64,000 nucleotides of DNA from Periplaneta americana (GCF_040183065.1 NW_027185532.1:1-64000); one strand, 5' to 3'. Shown: positions 49,830 to 59,940, counted from the stretch's first letter. The notes: generated by a model not told the origin, from the letters alone. Program-made: numbers and translations.

Positions 49830-51500
49830 TGCCTACTCACCTGTCATTTAAGCTGCAGAACGATTCTCCCGTTTTGTTTGTCTAACTCGTCTATGACGTC
49901 ACCGTAAAACCGAGATTGTTGTGGCAGTTTCTTAATAAATGATTTTTCAATTTCAAAACTGCCAACTGTGAGATTCGCTTTTGGCCTATAGAATTTCTCA
50001 CAAATGCCTTTACTCTCTTGAGAATAGAGAGGAAGTAGTGGTAGGAATTGTTAGTGTAAGTTCACAAAATTTGACAACTGCAGAGTAGGCCGCCTCTAGT
50101 TTATATTCCTTAATACATTTCAACAACTCACTGAAGCTATTGACACTACTCGCACAAATGCTTTCTTTTACACTGAGCAGTACAGATAATTGGAAACGCA
50201 GAGTCACTGCATCAAAGAAACAACATAATTAGCAATAGTTAGTATATCAAAAGCACTTAGGATATGAGCATTGTAATGCTTTGGAAATTTGTGAGTTCCA
50301 GTAATTTTAGATAGTCAACATTACTGAACATTTAAGTTAATTGTTCAAGGTTGTTGTCAATAACTACAAAAAATAGTTTGCGACTTCATGTTTCCAAGCT
50401 ACCGATGTCATGAATATGGACCCTCTTAGCCTATGGTTTGAAATGTCATAATATGTTTTTTATACGATTCCAAATATTCGAAAAGCTGTCCCTTTTGCCT
50501 TCAATAATTGTCTTGGATTCACCAATTTACTGAATGCAATATACAATGTCATTTGTTTTGCTTTGAAGAACACCAAAAAGAATATCTGTGACAGAAAATA
50601 TTGCTCCAAATATATGCGAAAGAAAATTAAAATTGAAATCTGTCTTCAGCAAAGCAAGGTATCCTCTTGAAGAATTAAGAGTTTCTGAATCCCAATTATC
50701 AGTTTATTCAACAATATTTTCGAACAGCTAATGAATGGTTCACGATATTCTAAAACAGTCTATACCAGTCTACTGTTATAATTTCTGTTCGTCCGAGACA
50801 CCTTCGGAAGTATTTTCTTCACTAGTTCATCCAAAGCATGCATTCGCTTAGAAAACAGGGAGGAAAATAAAACAAGGCCATTAAGTAACAGAAAGAATAT
50901 TTATATTTAATCTAAATATTGTCCCAGCCGACTGAAATAGAACTAAATTCAGACGATGAGCAAAGCAATGAACATGGAGAAAACACAGGAAAAATTGTTT
51001 TACTCTAGCCTGCAATCCACTCAAGTGATCAGACGACAGCTCCGCCATCATAACCCTGAGCTACTAACTTTAACCACATTCCAGTTCTTCTACGATTTGA
51101 CACATTATGCTATACAAACCCCCAGCAGTTCTATCTGATTAAACATTCCAAAAACCTTTTTTGAACGTTGCCGTCCTTGGTCGGATATATAACGACTACA
51201 GATAACTGACTGGCATTCCTTACTTCCGTAATTTCATCCAAAAATATAGTTTTGAATGAACTATCAATAATTTACTTCTTAATGTTGTTCAAAGCAACTA
51301 TGGCAACCGAGGAAATTAGGCCATTTTGGATCAAATTAGAAGTACCGGTACTCTGGAAAACTGTAAATGTTTCTAAATGAAGCGGTAAAATTGAATCATA
51401 TTTTGCTCTAAAAAAAAAAAAACAAATCTTTCTTATTAACGAACTCACTTGATTCACTATGTTCTCTAAAGCCAAGTTAGGAAACACGCAATGTCAATTA
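49830..51500 (-). pseudogene. hAT-family transposase remnant (zinc-finger MYM/DUF4371-like)
   Basis: On the minus strand, many short frames give, in order from 51500 downward: scattered N-terminal catalytic-domain pieces; VHCFAHRLNLV near 50972-50940, the conserved C(x)HRLNL segment; a SRLV-TVLEYREPFI piece near 50790-50740; a FGIV/RNKI-like piece near 50460; and the C-terminal dimerisation region near 50120-50010 with CELTLTIPTTTSS, which normally leads into ERSFSALKRIK. At least ten stops and frameshifts are present. The family match is from motif order. It sits in the first intron downstream of the large exon and has no role there that I can see. Confidence 0.6.
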
Positions 51501-51694
51501 AGCGTTTCAATATTTCGCGATTTTTTTAACAATTCATTGTGCTTTAGACCAGCCCTACCCACTGGGGGCATACAGCGAGAGAAGGGGTAGTGCACGGAGC
51601 GTCATACTATTGCTGCCTCCTGAATACGGAGTCGAGATGTGGCGAATGTAGAACTACATTACAATCTGCATCGTGTAGGATAGAGCGTTCGGGG

Positions 51695-52041
51695 TTTAGA
51701 AAATACCATTGGGATATAGCCGCCTTAGCGGAAATCCCCCTCATTGTAATATAATTAAAATAAATTAGTTACGTATTTTCTAACGTATATAAAACCATAT
51801 AAATAAATTTAAATACATTGTAAGCATTGCTTCAAATATAAACGCTTTATATTACTTATAAATAGACTTGGCCTGTATGTTACTTTATTTGTATTTTCAA
51901 TAATCGGATAAATGGAATAGATTTACTTGTGTTGTTTATGTACGTTAGAAAATACGTAAATAACTTATTTAAATTATAGTAGAAAGAGGTGGACATCGCT
52001 AAGAAAACGACTCTACTCTATACCCAATGGCATTTTCAAAA
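51695..52041. mobile_element. candidate foldback/MITE with about 105-bp inverted arms
   Basis: The left arm from 51695 (tttagaaaataccattggg) through 51802 (ttacgtattttctaacgta) is the reverse complement, with mismatches, of 51936-52041 (tacgttagaaaatacgtaa through cccaatggcattttcaaaac). The interior of about 130 bp is AT-rich. No open frame. Long imperfect arms with a short core fit a foldback-type MITE. Confidence 0.65.
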
Positions 52042-52141
52042 CTCTGATCGCTCTAATAATATGGATTCGAACAATGCACATTGGAGAGGAGACGCGCAGA
52101 TTCCTTTACCCAGGATATAGATTGGAAAGAAAAATATTTCT

Positions 52142-52315
52142 GATTGCTTGATTGGCAAACTTACTCGTGTTGAATTGTATAAGCTCGTGTGGCTTACAGC
52201 TGTTTCGGTGCTTCACGCCATCCTCAGAGCTTATACAATTTAACACGAGTAAGTTTGCCAATCAACCAGTCAGTTATATTTAAGTGTTAAAAGTAGTGTA
52301 CGCAAGATTAAAGAT
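52142..52315 (-). mobile_element. 174-bp insertion with candidate hammerhead ribozyme (Penelope-like)
   Basis: Flanked by an exact 13-bp direct repeat gaaaaatatttct (52129-52141 and 52316-52328), so it is a discrete insertion. Inside are 38-bp inverted arms (52149-52186 and 52227-52264, one mismatch) around a 40-nt loop. Read on the minus strand the loop gives CUGAGGA, a short weak stem, GAAAC, then AGCUGUA. This matches the hammerhead core CUGANGA-stem II-GAAA-stem III-UH, and the long arms supply stem I. Penelope-like retroelements are known to carry hammerhead motifs in their terminal repeats and to make variable target duplications. Stem II has a mismatch, so activity is doubtful. No reverse transcriptase is present. 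Confidence 0.6.
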
Positions 52316-52321
52316 GAAAAA

Positions 52322-52472
52322 TATTTCTTTCTTCAAGTAGATGAACGATCGAGATGCCTGATATGTGGTACTTCCGTGGCCAATATAATGTGGAGCGCCA
52401 CTATAAAAAAACATGCTAATACCTATGATTTGGTCGTAGAAGAGGGTCGTACAAAAATGACTCAGGATCTTT
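52322..52472 (+). pseudogene. BED/ZBED-like zinc finger fragment
   Basis: Frame reading FLQVDERSRCLICGTSVA followed by ATIKKHANTYDLVVEEGRTK: CxxC, then a single His before a YDL motif, as in BED-type or related zinc fingers at the N terminus of hAT transposases and ZBED-like genes. The second zinc-binding His is not clear. Coding similarity starts directly after the 13-bp duplication of the preceding insertion and continues before it, so the insertion broke this unit. It is cut off downstream by the SINE at 52478. Confidence 0.5.
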
Positions 52473-52477
52473 TCCTT

Positions 52478-52716
52478 TTAATTGGTTTATTTTACGACGC
52501 TTTATCGACTGCTAAAATTGTCTAGCGTTTGAGTGAGATGATAACGACAGCGAAGTGAGTCCAGGTCCAGCGCCGAAAGTTATCTAACATATGTTCTTAA
52601 TGGGTTGAGGGAAATCCCCGGAAAAATTCTTATCCAGGCAACTTTCCCAACCAGGATTTAAACTCCGGCTCGCTCGTTTCGCGGTCAGACATACTGTTAC
52701 TTCACAACGGTGGACC
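52478..52716 (-). mobile_element. tRNA-derived SINE (minus strand)
   Basis: Read on the minus strand, the head near 52716 has a tRNA-like promoter with tctgaccgcgaaacgagc and a B-box-like GGAGTTTAAATCCTGG (about 52664-52649). It is followed by a body with gttgggaaagttgcctggat and aacccattaagaacatatg, ending in gcgtcgtaaaataaacc. From memory this is an abundant SINE type in cockroach DNA. It interrupts the zinc-finger fragment at 52322. Confidence 0.75.
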
Positions 52717-52758
52717 TGAGGATCTTGAGGAAACCTCCTTAACCGGAACAAATTTAAT

Positions 52759-52809
52759 TAGTAGTAGTGGTGGTGGTCGTGGTGGTGGTGGTGGTAGTAG
52801 TAGTAGTAT

Positions 52810-52890
<81 letters not shown>
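52759..52890. repeat. (AGT)n / (GGT)n microsatellite
   Basis: gtggtggt passing into about 30 agt units. The poly-Leu frame on the minus strand is an artefact. Confidence 0.95.
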
Positions 52891-53124
52891 CAGTAGCAGT
52901 ACGCTGTTATTAGGCCTAATAGTTGCAATATGTTTTATTTCACGTCTCATAGCGCAGACTCACCGTTTGCATCCTTTTTTCTAAAATCAACTTTACGACT
53001 GACACTTTTCCGAATGAGCATTTCTCCAAATGACTATTTCTTTTACGCGTTCACTGTTTACCGAAATTAATAATCCGATACATTATTAGAATAAATAGTG
53101 CCCGTTCTGTGTTACCTACAAGCG

Positions 53125-53880
53125 CCATAAATTGTTGCTCTTTTCATTTGGGGCAGATCCTGTATAGACGCATCCAGGCTGAAGGTCTAACTATAGGAAG
53201 CTTACAATGATATCGAAAACAATGAAGTAAGATTATATACACATATGTTGCTGTCATTAGCATTTGTTCCCCCAGATCATGTAAAACAATTATTCGAAGA
53301 ACTCAGAGAAGATGCGCCTGACACCATACTACCTATATACGTTACTTTGATTTCCATTAGGCCTACATCAGTGGCCGAAGATGTAAAGGCAAAACACGAC
53401 GTGTACCACCGCGCTATAACATCGCATTTGGAATCAATACCAATGAACATTGCAAGTTGAACACCGGACCAACAATGTAAGTGAAGCGCGGCATAATAGA
53501 TTTCAAATGCTCATCAGCAAGAATCATCAATCATCATCCCTTTATACGGCCTTAGCTGAAATTAAAAAAGAACAAGCAGACACTGAGGTCACGATGCAAG
53601 AGTTGAGATTGGAAAGGAAGGTAACAGCACAGCCAAGAAAGCAGTACAAAACAGAATAATGGCAATAACACTGGAATACAAAACACAGAAGGAAGAAACC
53701 CGCAGTCTTCAGTACTTAAGAAGAATTGGGTACAATTTTAGCTTCTGGAGAGGCATGAAATACAGGCATTCTGTGCTCGTTGATCATGTCCCATCTTTCA
53801 AAAAAACAAGCTATAGTCATACTCTGTTTTTATACATCTTCCAACTTACTCCACTCGAATTTATCTTTAACCACTTATAA
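53125..53880 (+). pseudogene. MULE-type transposase C-terminal remnant
   Basis: Pieces in order: GQILYRRIQAEGL near 53152; LLSLAFVPPDHVKQLFEELR at 53245-53305; a frame change near 53450; then RTNNVSEARHNRFQMLISKN near 53465; SLYTALAEIKKEQADTE near 53540; and a C-terminal LQYLRRIGYNFSFW near 53706-53750. The RTNNxxE-WHxRF and EIKKEQADTE blocks are characteristic of Mutator-like (MULE, often FLYWCH-associated) transposases of insects. The segment between the FVPPDHV and RTNN blocks is shortened. The catalytic DDE region is missing. Confidence 0.75.
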
Positions 53881-54665
53881 ATATTAAATTCAACCTCCAG
53901 AATAGTGCAATAATTCAGTATGTTCTAAATATGAGTTTTTAACAGAGCATAAACTGTAATTTACACTGAAAACGACACAAAGAACACTTATAGCTTCGAC
54001 ATACTTCGCGTATTCGTCACTGGAAGCAAGCTTTCAAAATGATAGTGGGGTGGTCTGACTGCTGGGGTTGCGAGGGAAACAACTGTGTCCTGCCCGTTGC
54101 GCGCTGCGTACAGTTTGAAACAAAAGTAACAACACTATGAAATAATAATTTCGTGAAAAATGAAAATAACTTTATTGTTAAATCATAAACATCAGAAACA
54201 ACGAAGACAATGACAACGACATTTTGATATATTTTAATAGCCTACATCAATTTCTTACACATCCTCAAAATGAACCAACAAAAAGCACATAAACATAGCA
54301 TTTACATTAGTGATCCTCCACTAACGATCTTACATTTTTGAGTATCTAACTTGTTACATAGTTCATCAAACGAATTAATTTTGTTTATTTGTAACCACTT
54401 AATTCGTTACGGTACTGTTCAAAGTTCTTAACGTTGTGCCTTCTCATTGCAGGGTTCATTCTTGTTGAGTAATACGATTGTATAATCGTTCCGGTAAGCC
54501 TGGAAATATCCTTGGCATATCACTAAGTTTTAAGAAACAGCTATTTCGGAGTATTTCTGCACATTTCTTTCTCTGTCTCTAGAATCATGTAGTAGGTACA
54601 AACGTTTACTTCTAAGTGTTTATACACACAACTGAATGCTTTGTTGGCGTGAAGACATTTCGTGG
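53881..54665. other. intronic AT-rich DNA, no gene seen
   Basis: No recognisable coding, RNA or repeat structure. It leads into the duplicated intron block that precedes exon 55400-55483. Confidence 0.5.
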
Positions 54666-55298
54666 TATATTTTCTAGTCACAAGCTTCTCCTTTTCAGAT
54701 GGAAATTTGAAAACTGTATAACTGCTCTCAAGTAGAGCACTCTGGTAGGCCTAATTGCTGGTACACTGGCGTTCGAAGAAAGTGTTCGATAATTTGTTCG
54801 TGTAAGTGTGGCTTTTTTAGTCATTATTCCTATGAATAGATGGCGAAGATAAGTCAGTGTTGCCAATAGTACATAACTATACCCGTATTATGAAATTCAA
54901 CACTTCATCCCCCTTGAATGATTGTAAAAATAAAAAAACACTACATTTAGCGGAACCGCTATTACCGTCAATTATGAAAATAAATTGTACTTGATCTATA
55001 TCAATATTTTTGCAAACACTTTTTTACCCGTTCCTGTAATAGATTCACCTATTGAAAAACTAGCAGAACTTGTTCAAAGTTTCTCAATTTGTTATATATT
55101 TGGTTCTGACCTATCCGTGGTTAGGACGTTCGCTCACCCTTATGATCAGAAAATTGTAGGCCAGATACCTTTGAACGCCAGTGTACACGCAGACACACAG
55201 GCACTCTACATTTAGAAGCCATCTGTAAAAAAAGTATAAGGATAAATTAATTTCATTTTTTAAATAGAATTAAATTAATAGTTTGATGACGTACATAT

Positions 55299-55399
55299 TG
55301 TCTACTTACTTGATAGGCTACCTATTTATCCTGTTCATTACATTAGCTAACAATTACTTCATTACGACGATTTAAACTCAGAATTATCTTGCATTTTAG
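55299..55399 (+). repeat. duplicated intron block preceding exon (copy 2)
   Basis: tctacttacttgataggcta, cctatttatcctgttcatta, cattagctaacaattacttc, then attacgacgatttaaa and ttgcattttag. Nearly identical in order to 56085-56181 and more distantly to 48047-48148. It ends in the acceptor AG (55398-55399). Confidence 0.85.
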
Positions 55400-55483
55400 A
55401 TGTACCCAAAGCGACAGAGAAGGTGATGACGTCGAGAGAACGCTTCCTGGAAAGAATAAGACGTAACAGAGTTAACAGTGAAG
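55400..55483 (+). CDS. small phase 1-1 exon of the repeat-protein gene (28 codons)
   Basis: 84 bp between ttgcattttag and GTACAGTAATTG. In phase 1, joined to the single G left by the previous exon, it reads D-VPKATEKVMTSRERFLER followed by IRRNRVNSE, free of stops; in phase 0 it hits TGA after eight codons. The product is basic and helical-looking. Its start (VPKATEKV) is related to the start of the large exon (GPAEKMK), consistent with origin by exon duplication. The intron following it keeps about 50 bp of near identity to the intron after 56298, beginning at the donor. Confidence 0.65.
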
Positions 55484-55535
55484 GTACAGTAATTGTTTAC
55501 AGCCTGAAGTGGTGGCGCTTCCAGCTACGCACAAG
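55484..55535 (+). repeat. duplicated intron start (copy of 56299-56350)
   Basis: gtacagtaattgtttacagc and ctgaagtggtggcgcttcca, then gct and cacaagttc, recur after the exon ending at 56298 with a few differences. The conserved stretch covers the donor site and the first 50 bases of intron. After the large exon only the donor and the first dozen bases (gtacagtaaattgttta) are still alike. Confidence 0.85.
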
Positions 55536-56084
55536 TTCTATTTTTACTGTAAATAAAAGAATAAGGATAAATTAATTTCATTTTTGAAATAAAATTAAAA
55601 AATTGGTTTAATTTCAGTACACTGAATTTATTTTTCTTTATGGGAACACTCAACTTAAAAATTAGAGAAAAAGTGTCATCGAAATGAAAAATTAAATTTC
55701 TGCACTAATTTACGTGACAGAACTAAATCAATACGCAAAATTCTTCCCCTATTCATTGAGAAGTCACAGTCAAATGCACAAAGCCAAAAAATAAAAAATG
55801 ATAATTAAAAGTGATATTTCAATTAATGATTGATTAAAAATAGAAATATTTTTTTTATTTTGAAAAGTATTGGATCTAATGAGCTGAGATTTTGCATGTT
55901 AATTTTCCATGTGTATATTAAATTTTTTCTCCAAATTTGAAAAAGATTGGTCAAATAGGAAAAAAGTTCCAAAATATAGCCGAGTGTCCCCTTAAGGCTA
56001 AACATGCGTTAGAAGTAACTTTACTACGCACTTCAACTTCTTATTCCTTTCCAAAATTCACTTTAATAACTTACTTATATTGTC

Positions 56085-56181
56085 TACTTACTTAATATGC
56101 TACCTATTTATCCTGTTCATTACATTAGCTAACAAACACTTTATTACGACTATTTAAATTCAGAATTTTGTTGCATTTTAG
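56085..56181 (+). repeat. duplicated intron block preceding exon (copy 3)
   Basis: Counterpart of 55299-55399, with the same order of blocks and the same ttgcattttag acceptor (AG at 56180-56181). Confidence 0.85.
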
Positions 56182-56298
56182 ATTTACGCAGAGCGAGAGA
56201 GAGGCAAATGATGGAAAGACTCAAAATGACAGGTCACTACCCGTACTACCCGCACCAGAAAAGAATGACACACTTAGACAGACGTCCCAAAGAAGAAG
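56182..56298 (+). CDS. small phase 1-1 exon of the repeat-protein gene (39 codons)
   Basis: 117 bp between an AG acceptor at 56180-56181 and a GTAAAG donor from 56299. In phase 1, with G from the previous exon, it reads D-LRRARERQMMERLKMTGHY then PYYPHQKRMTHLDRRPKEE, without stops. It is strongly basic, with an Arg/Glu-rich helix followed by a Tyr/Pro patch (YPYYPHQ). Flanking intron sequence shows it is a sister of exon 55400-55483, although the two peptides have diverged except in the Arg/Glu-rich first half. Length is a multiple of three, so both small exons could be skipped without changing frame. Confidence 0.65.
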
Positions 56299-58110
56299 GT
56301 AAAGTAATTGTTTATATCCTGAAGTGGTGGCGCTTCCAGCTGCTCACAAGTTCGATTGCTGGTAGCAAAGAGGAGATTTATGGAGTAGAGCCATTCAGCC
56401 AGTTAGTCCAAACCGCTTGTTAAATTTGTCGCAGTTCGTAGAACCTGCTGTTAAATATTTGAATTAAGTTCTTTACAGAAAGGAAGAATATTAATTTAAA
56501 CACAATTCTCTAGCTTTTTAATGTGGCAATAAACATAATGCTAAAATAAACGATAAAATAAACTCGAAACGAATTATTATTACATTCTTGTTTCCTATTC
56601 AAGTGTGTAGACAGTCAGGACAGGAATATGATATTATGCCTGCAGCCTTGAAACACACTTTCGCTTATTTTGGCTGTGGTTTACCCCTATACTTCCCCAT
56701 TTCAGTGATAATACCGCATACACAATAATGAAACGTAGTAAGTTATTCAAAAAAATAATTAAAAAAAGTAAATGGATTGTTGAGCACATTAATAAAGTAC
56801 TTCGTTTTCCATTTGTAATATTTCTCTTACAATTTTTTATTCCAATCCAATTAATTATTTTTTCATTAAGGGTATTAACAATACTGAATGCTTTATGGCC
56901 GCTGGGTCGGTAGTAGCCAGCATCATATAAGCTGCGCTTATATTTCAATCTAAATCCCAGAACGAAATCATTGTAGTGCAATGAAACGTTAAAGCGGTCG
57001 GTCAAGTCTTCTTGGTAGTGGTGGTTGGTTGATGTTTCGAAAAGTAAAGTGTTAAATTGGTAAATACGTAGTACATCACCCATACTTTTTTAGAAAAACC
57101 CTGCTGAATTTTTGGTTTACGAAAAATATTCATCTTTATGGGAAAACTCACTCCCGCCACTCCATTAGAACAACGTATTATATTTTTCGTGAACCAAAAC
57201 ACAATACGGCATTGCTACGAAGTGGTGCTGAAATACTGTACATGTTAAATTAACTTAATGTGCGGTAACAGTAGCCTAGATTGTGTGTGTGCAGACGCAT
57301 CTTCGGATAGTATAGTATTATGTGGAGCATAGGGCTGCAACAAGCAAGGCTAGGTAGAACTACATCTTAGACAGGTAAGATAATATGATACATATGTTTG
57401 CAGATGTAGCGAGGTAACCTTCCGCCGCTCTGATGTCGCCCAGTGCACAGACGAAGTGTCGGAAGTCTACCCCCTTCTTCCTGACGAGAGTCAAGGATTT
57501 TAAATTATACATATAAGAGCATGTTGATTTGTAGTTTTACTTTATTTGTAGCTGCTTATTATTTCATATTTCTATTGAGGTTATGAAATTTGCGGATATT
57601 TTTTAACACGTATATTAGTTGTATTTTCCCAGTTTTTTCCACATAGACGTGGATCACCGTCATACCCATAGAAAGCTTGTTCAGCCAGGTGCGATACTTA
57701 AACTGATAAGTGAAAGACCTAGCCCGATAGATGAAAAGTGATGTGAAGGATTGACTAGAGTTTAAAAGGAGTCGAGTTGTGATTCTTTAAATTGGCACTT
57801 CACTTGGAGGGACTACCCAAACATACAAACAAACATAAGGCCAGAGATTATATACGAAGTCTTCATAATGAAACAAGACATTTGCAAAAACATGCACAAT
57901 CCAATTTAACTAGAGTTTAATATCATTAAAAAATGAGACTATGTGAGGTATATATCACTTTGCACCAAGATCCATATGTGCACTTCATATCTTTGTTTAC
58001 TTTACTTTTTCTGGTTACAAAACACAGCCAACAGCGTTTTAAACTTATCTGTTGACGTACTTTGTTGCCTACAAGAAGATTTTTGAATGCTGAAAATTAT
58101 CGTTTGACAT
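56299..58110 (+). other. intron before the last exon
   Basis: AT-rich. A minus-strand open frame at 57083-56634 begins with ATG but has no recognisable motif. A short inverted repeat (ttttggttYacgaaaaatat at about 57111-57131 and 57177-57199) could form a hairpin. Nothing else supported. Confidence 0.5.
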
Positions 58111-58114
58111 CACA

Positions 58115-58366
58115 TGAAGGGTCCAGGGAAGAAACCAGGTAAGTCACTTTTTCCTTGAAACCTGTTTTCTTCGCTGAAAGAGTTGACTTACCTATCTCTT
58201 ATCATGTACACCAAAAATTTGAAGGCAAATAAACCCATGACTAATCTGTTTCTTTTCCTGTTTCATACCTCTAAACGATAGTCCTTTCCATAGAGAATCT
58301 AATGGCACCTCGAACTCCATCTCGACAAAAAAGTGACTTACCTGGTTTTTTCCCTGGACCCTTCAC
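58115..58366. mobile_element. candidate MITE with about 36-bp terminal inverted repeats
   Basis: The left arm from 58115 (tgaagggtccagggaagaaa, ccaggtaagtcacttttt) is matched by the reverse complement of the right arm at 58329-58366, with about one mismatch. The interior of about 180 bp has no open frame. acat flanks both ends and may be part of a short target duplication. Note that both arms contain ccaggtaagt, a strong splice-donor-like string. Confidence 0.65.
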
Positions 58367-58370
58367 ATGA

Positions 58371-59159
58371 AGTTATTCACAAAATTTTAGTGTATAAATT
58401 GTAATTTTTGTAAGATTCAGGTTCAAGCAAGCCACATTTTCTCGTTATTTTTTTACATTGAGCACAGTGCTGTAACCATGGTATTTATTTCGACAGTACC
58501 ATGTCTAATTTTGTCTTCACAACCTCATCAGTGGACCCTTGTGCGTGACAAATATCTTCCGTTAGGATTCTACTGCTTCGAATAATTTTTCAGGAGGCAT
58601 CACGAACAGACTCACACAATCCGCACACATAATACAACAAATCACGCACTCGACACTCAGACTGCTAGCATGCCAACAGACAGAGAAGGTAGTTATGGAG
58701 TTTAAGTCAGGTACGGAGGAGTATTTGGAAATCCTTCTTGTGCAGTAGGCCAAAGGCAGAGTGTGGTGTTGTTTTGGCTTTTCCACACTTACACTTCATA
58801 TATGCAAGAATTTTCCGCCATCAAGTAGTCTACAGTTAACAAAAAAAATATATATATTATGTGCTGACAAACAATCCAAAATATATTTTTACGAAATATG
58901 CTAATTTGAGGTTTTCTGACACAAAATCCTAGAAATATACAACATTGTATGCTCAATAGTCTTTTATATAGAACGCCAGAAATGTGCAAACATATGTACG
59001 AGTAACTTTAAATATTCGTCATTACAGACGTTCAAAAATGTATAAAATGTTTTTGCATGGATTGCTTACGAATCCTCGCCCTATTAATATAACATTCAAT
59101 GAAAATCAGTGAATGCAATGACACATGCTTAATGATCAATTTCGTTTTGCTCTTTGCAG
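58371..59159. other. intron, no further feature seen
   Basis: Intronic sequence ending in a good polypyrimidine/AG acceptor (ttcgttttgctctttgcag, AG 59158-59159). The minus-strand frames at 58562-58989 carry nothing recognisable. Confidence 0.5.
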
Positions 59160-59299
59160 AAATACGGGTTGTCAACTATGAAGAAGAAGAAGAACTCGAA
59201 CCAGTGAAGGTCAAAAAGCGTAATTTCTTCATTAGATTATTCTTTCGGATTTGTAGTTGCTGTTGTCCTTGTTTGTGCAAGAGAAAGAGAAGATTTTAA
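59160..59299 (+). CDS. terminal exon: acidic patch and Cys-rich basic C terminus
   Basis: Begins after the AG at 59158-59159 and ends with TAA at 59297-59299. In phase 1 with G from the previous exon it reads E-IRVVNYEEEEELEPVKVKK followed by RNFFIRLFFRICSCCCPC and LCKRKRRF, then stop. In order: a Glu-rich patch, a basic hinge, an amphipathic aromatic/Arg segment, six cysteines within nine residues, and a basic end. Such Cys clusters beside basic and hydrophobic residues are typical of S-palmitoylated, peripheral membrane proteins, so I infer a membrane anchor. No CaaX prenylation box. The phase agrees with all three upstream exons. An AATAAA about 106 bp downstream fits a 3' end here. Confidence 0.65.
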
Positions 59300-59404
59300 G
59301 TGTATGTAGTGATCACTAGAGATGGAACAATTCCTTCCTAAACAAAGCATGAGCACAATCATGATATTTAATTTGAAAATACGTGATTGTGCTTATTCCA
59401 TCTT

Positions 59405-59410
59405 AATAAA
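59405..59410 (+). terminator. candidate polyadenylation signal AATAAA
   Basis: AATAAA in tcttaataaagctgcactg, about 106 bp after the stop of the terminal exon. It would give a short 3' untranslated region. No GT-rich downstream element is obvious. Confidence 0.4.
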
Positions 59411-59612
59411 GCTGCACTGTACGTAAGAAACGTAACTTCAGTCACTAAGTACCAAACTGTACTCTTAAGAAGACACTACAGTAGTGTTATTAAACAGTAC
59501 TTTGTTTACGAAAAAATTGTTCCATCTCTACTTATTAAAACAGAGGAGAAATTAATAGAGTTAAAAGGTGACATATTCTAATTGTAGTTCAATGTAAAAT
59601 GCAATATCACCA

Positions 59613-59615
<3 letters not shown>

Positions 59616-59674
<59 letters not shown>
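59616..59674. repeat. (TA)n microsatellite
   Basis: About 29 TA units. Confidence 0.98.
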
Positions 59675-59677
<3 letters not shown>

Positions 59678-59699
59678 CGATCCCCAATTTCGCGAATTG

Positions 59700-59940
59700 A
59701 AGGCCCCTCCCTTATACTTCTTGTATTTCTCTTGTTCTCCTTGTCTTCCCGTTGTCCTCATTGACTTAACCTTGATCTCATTGGATTCCCCTTATTCTCT
59801 TCGCATTCACTATGTTGTCCTTTAATGCCTATTTTTATCCTTACATTGCCCTGTCCTCATTGTATTCTCAAAGTAACTCTTGTACTCCTCTTCCTTGCTC
59901 TCCTTTCATTCCTCTCGTTTTCCTCGCAGTACTTTTGTTT
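59700..59940. repeat. pyrimidine-rich degenerate simple sequence
   Basis: Stretch of ttct/ccttgtc/tcattg words such as cttgttctccttgtcttccc, with a loose 20- to 25-base rhythm. It leads into the (CTTGG)n array. It may be a strongly decayed simple or satellite repeat. Confidence 0.35.

Noticed and set aside
56634-57083. 149-codon minus-strand frame
   Set aside because: Starts with ATG but shows no motif, no family I recognise and lies in an AT-rich intron of a plus-strand gene. It could be a fragment of an unknown element.
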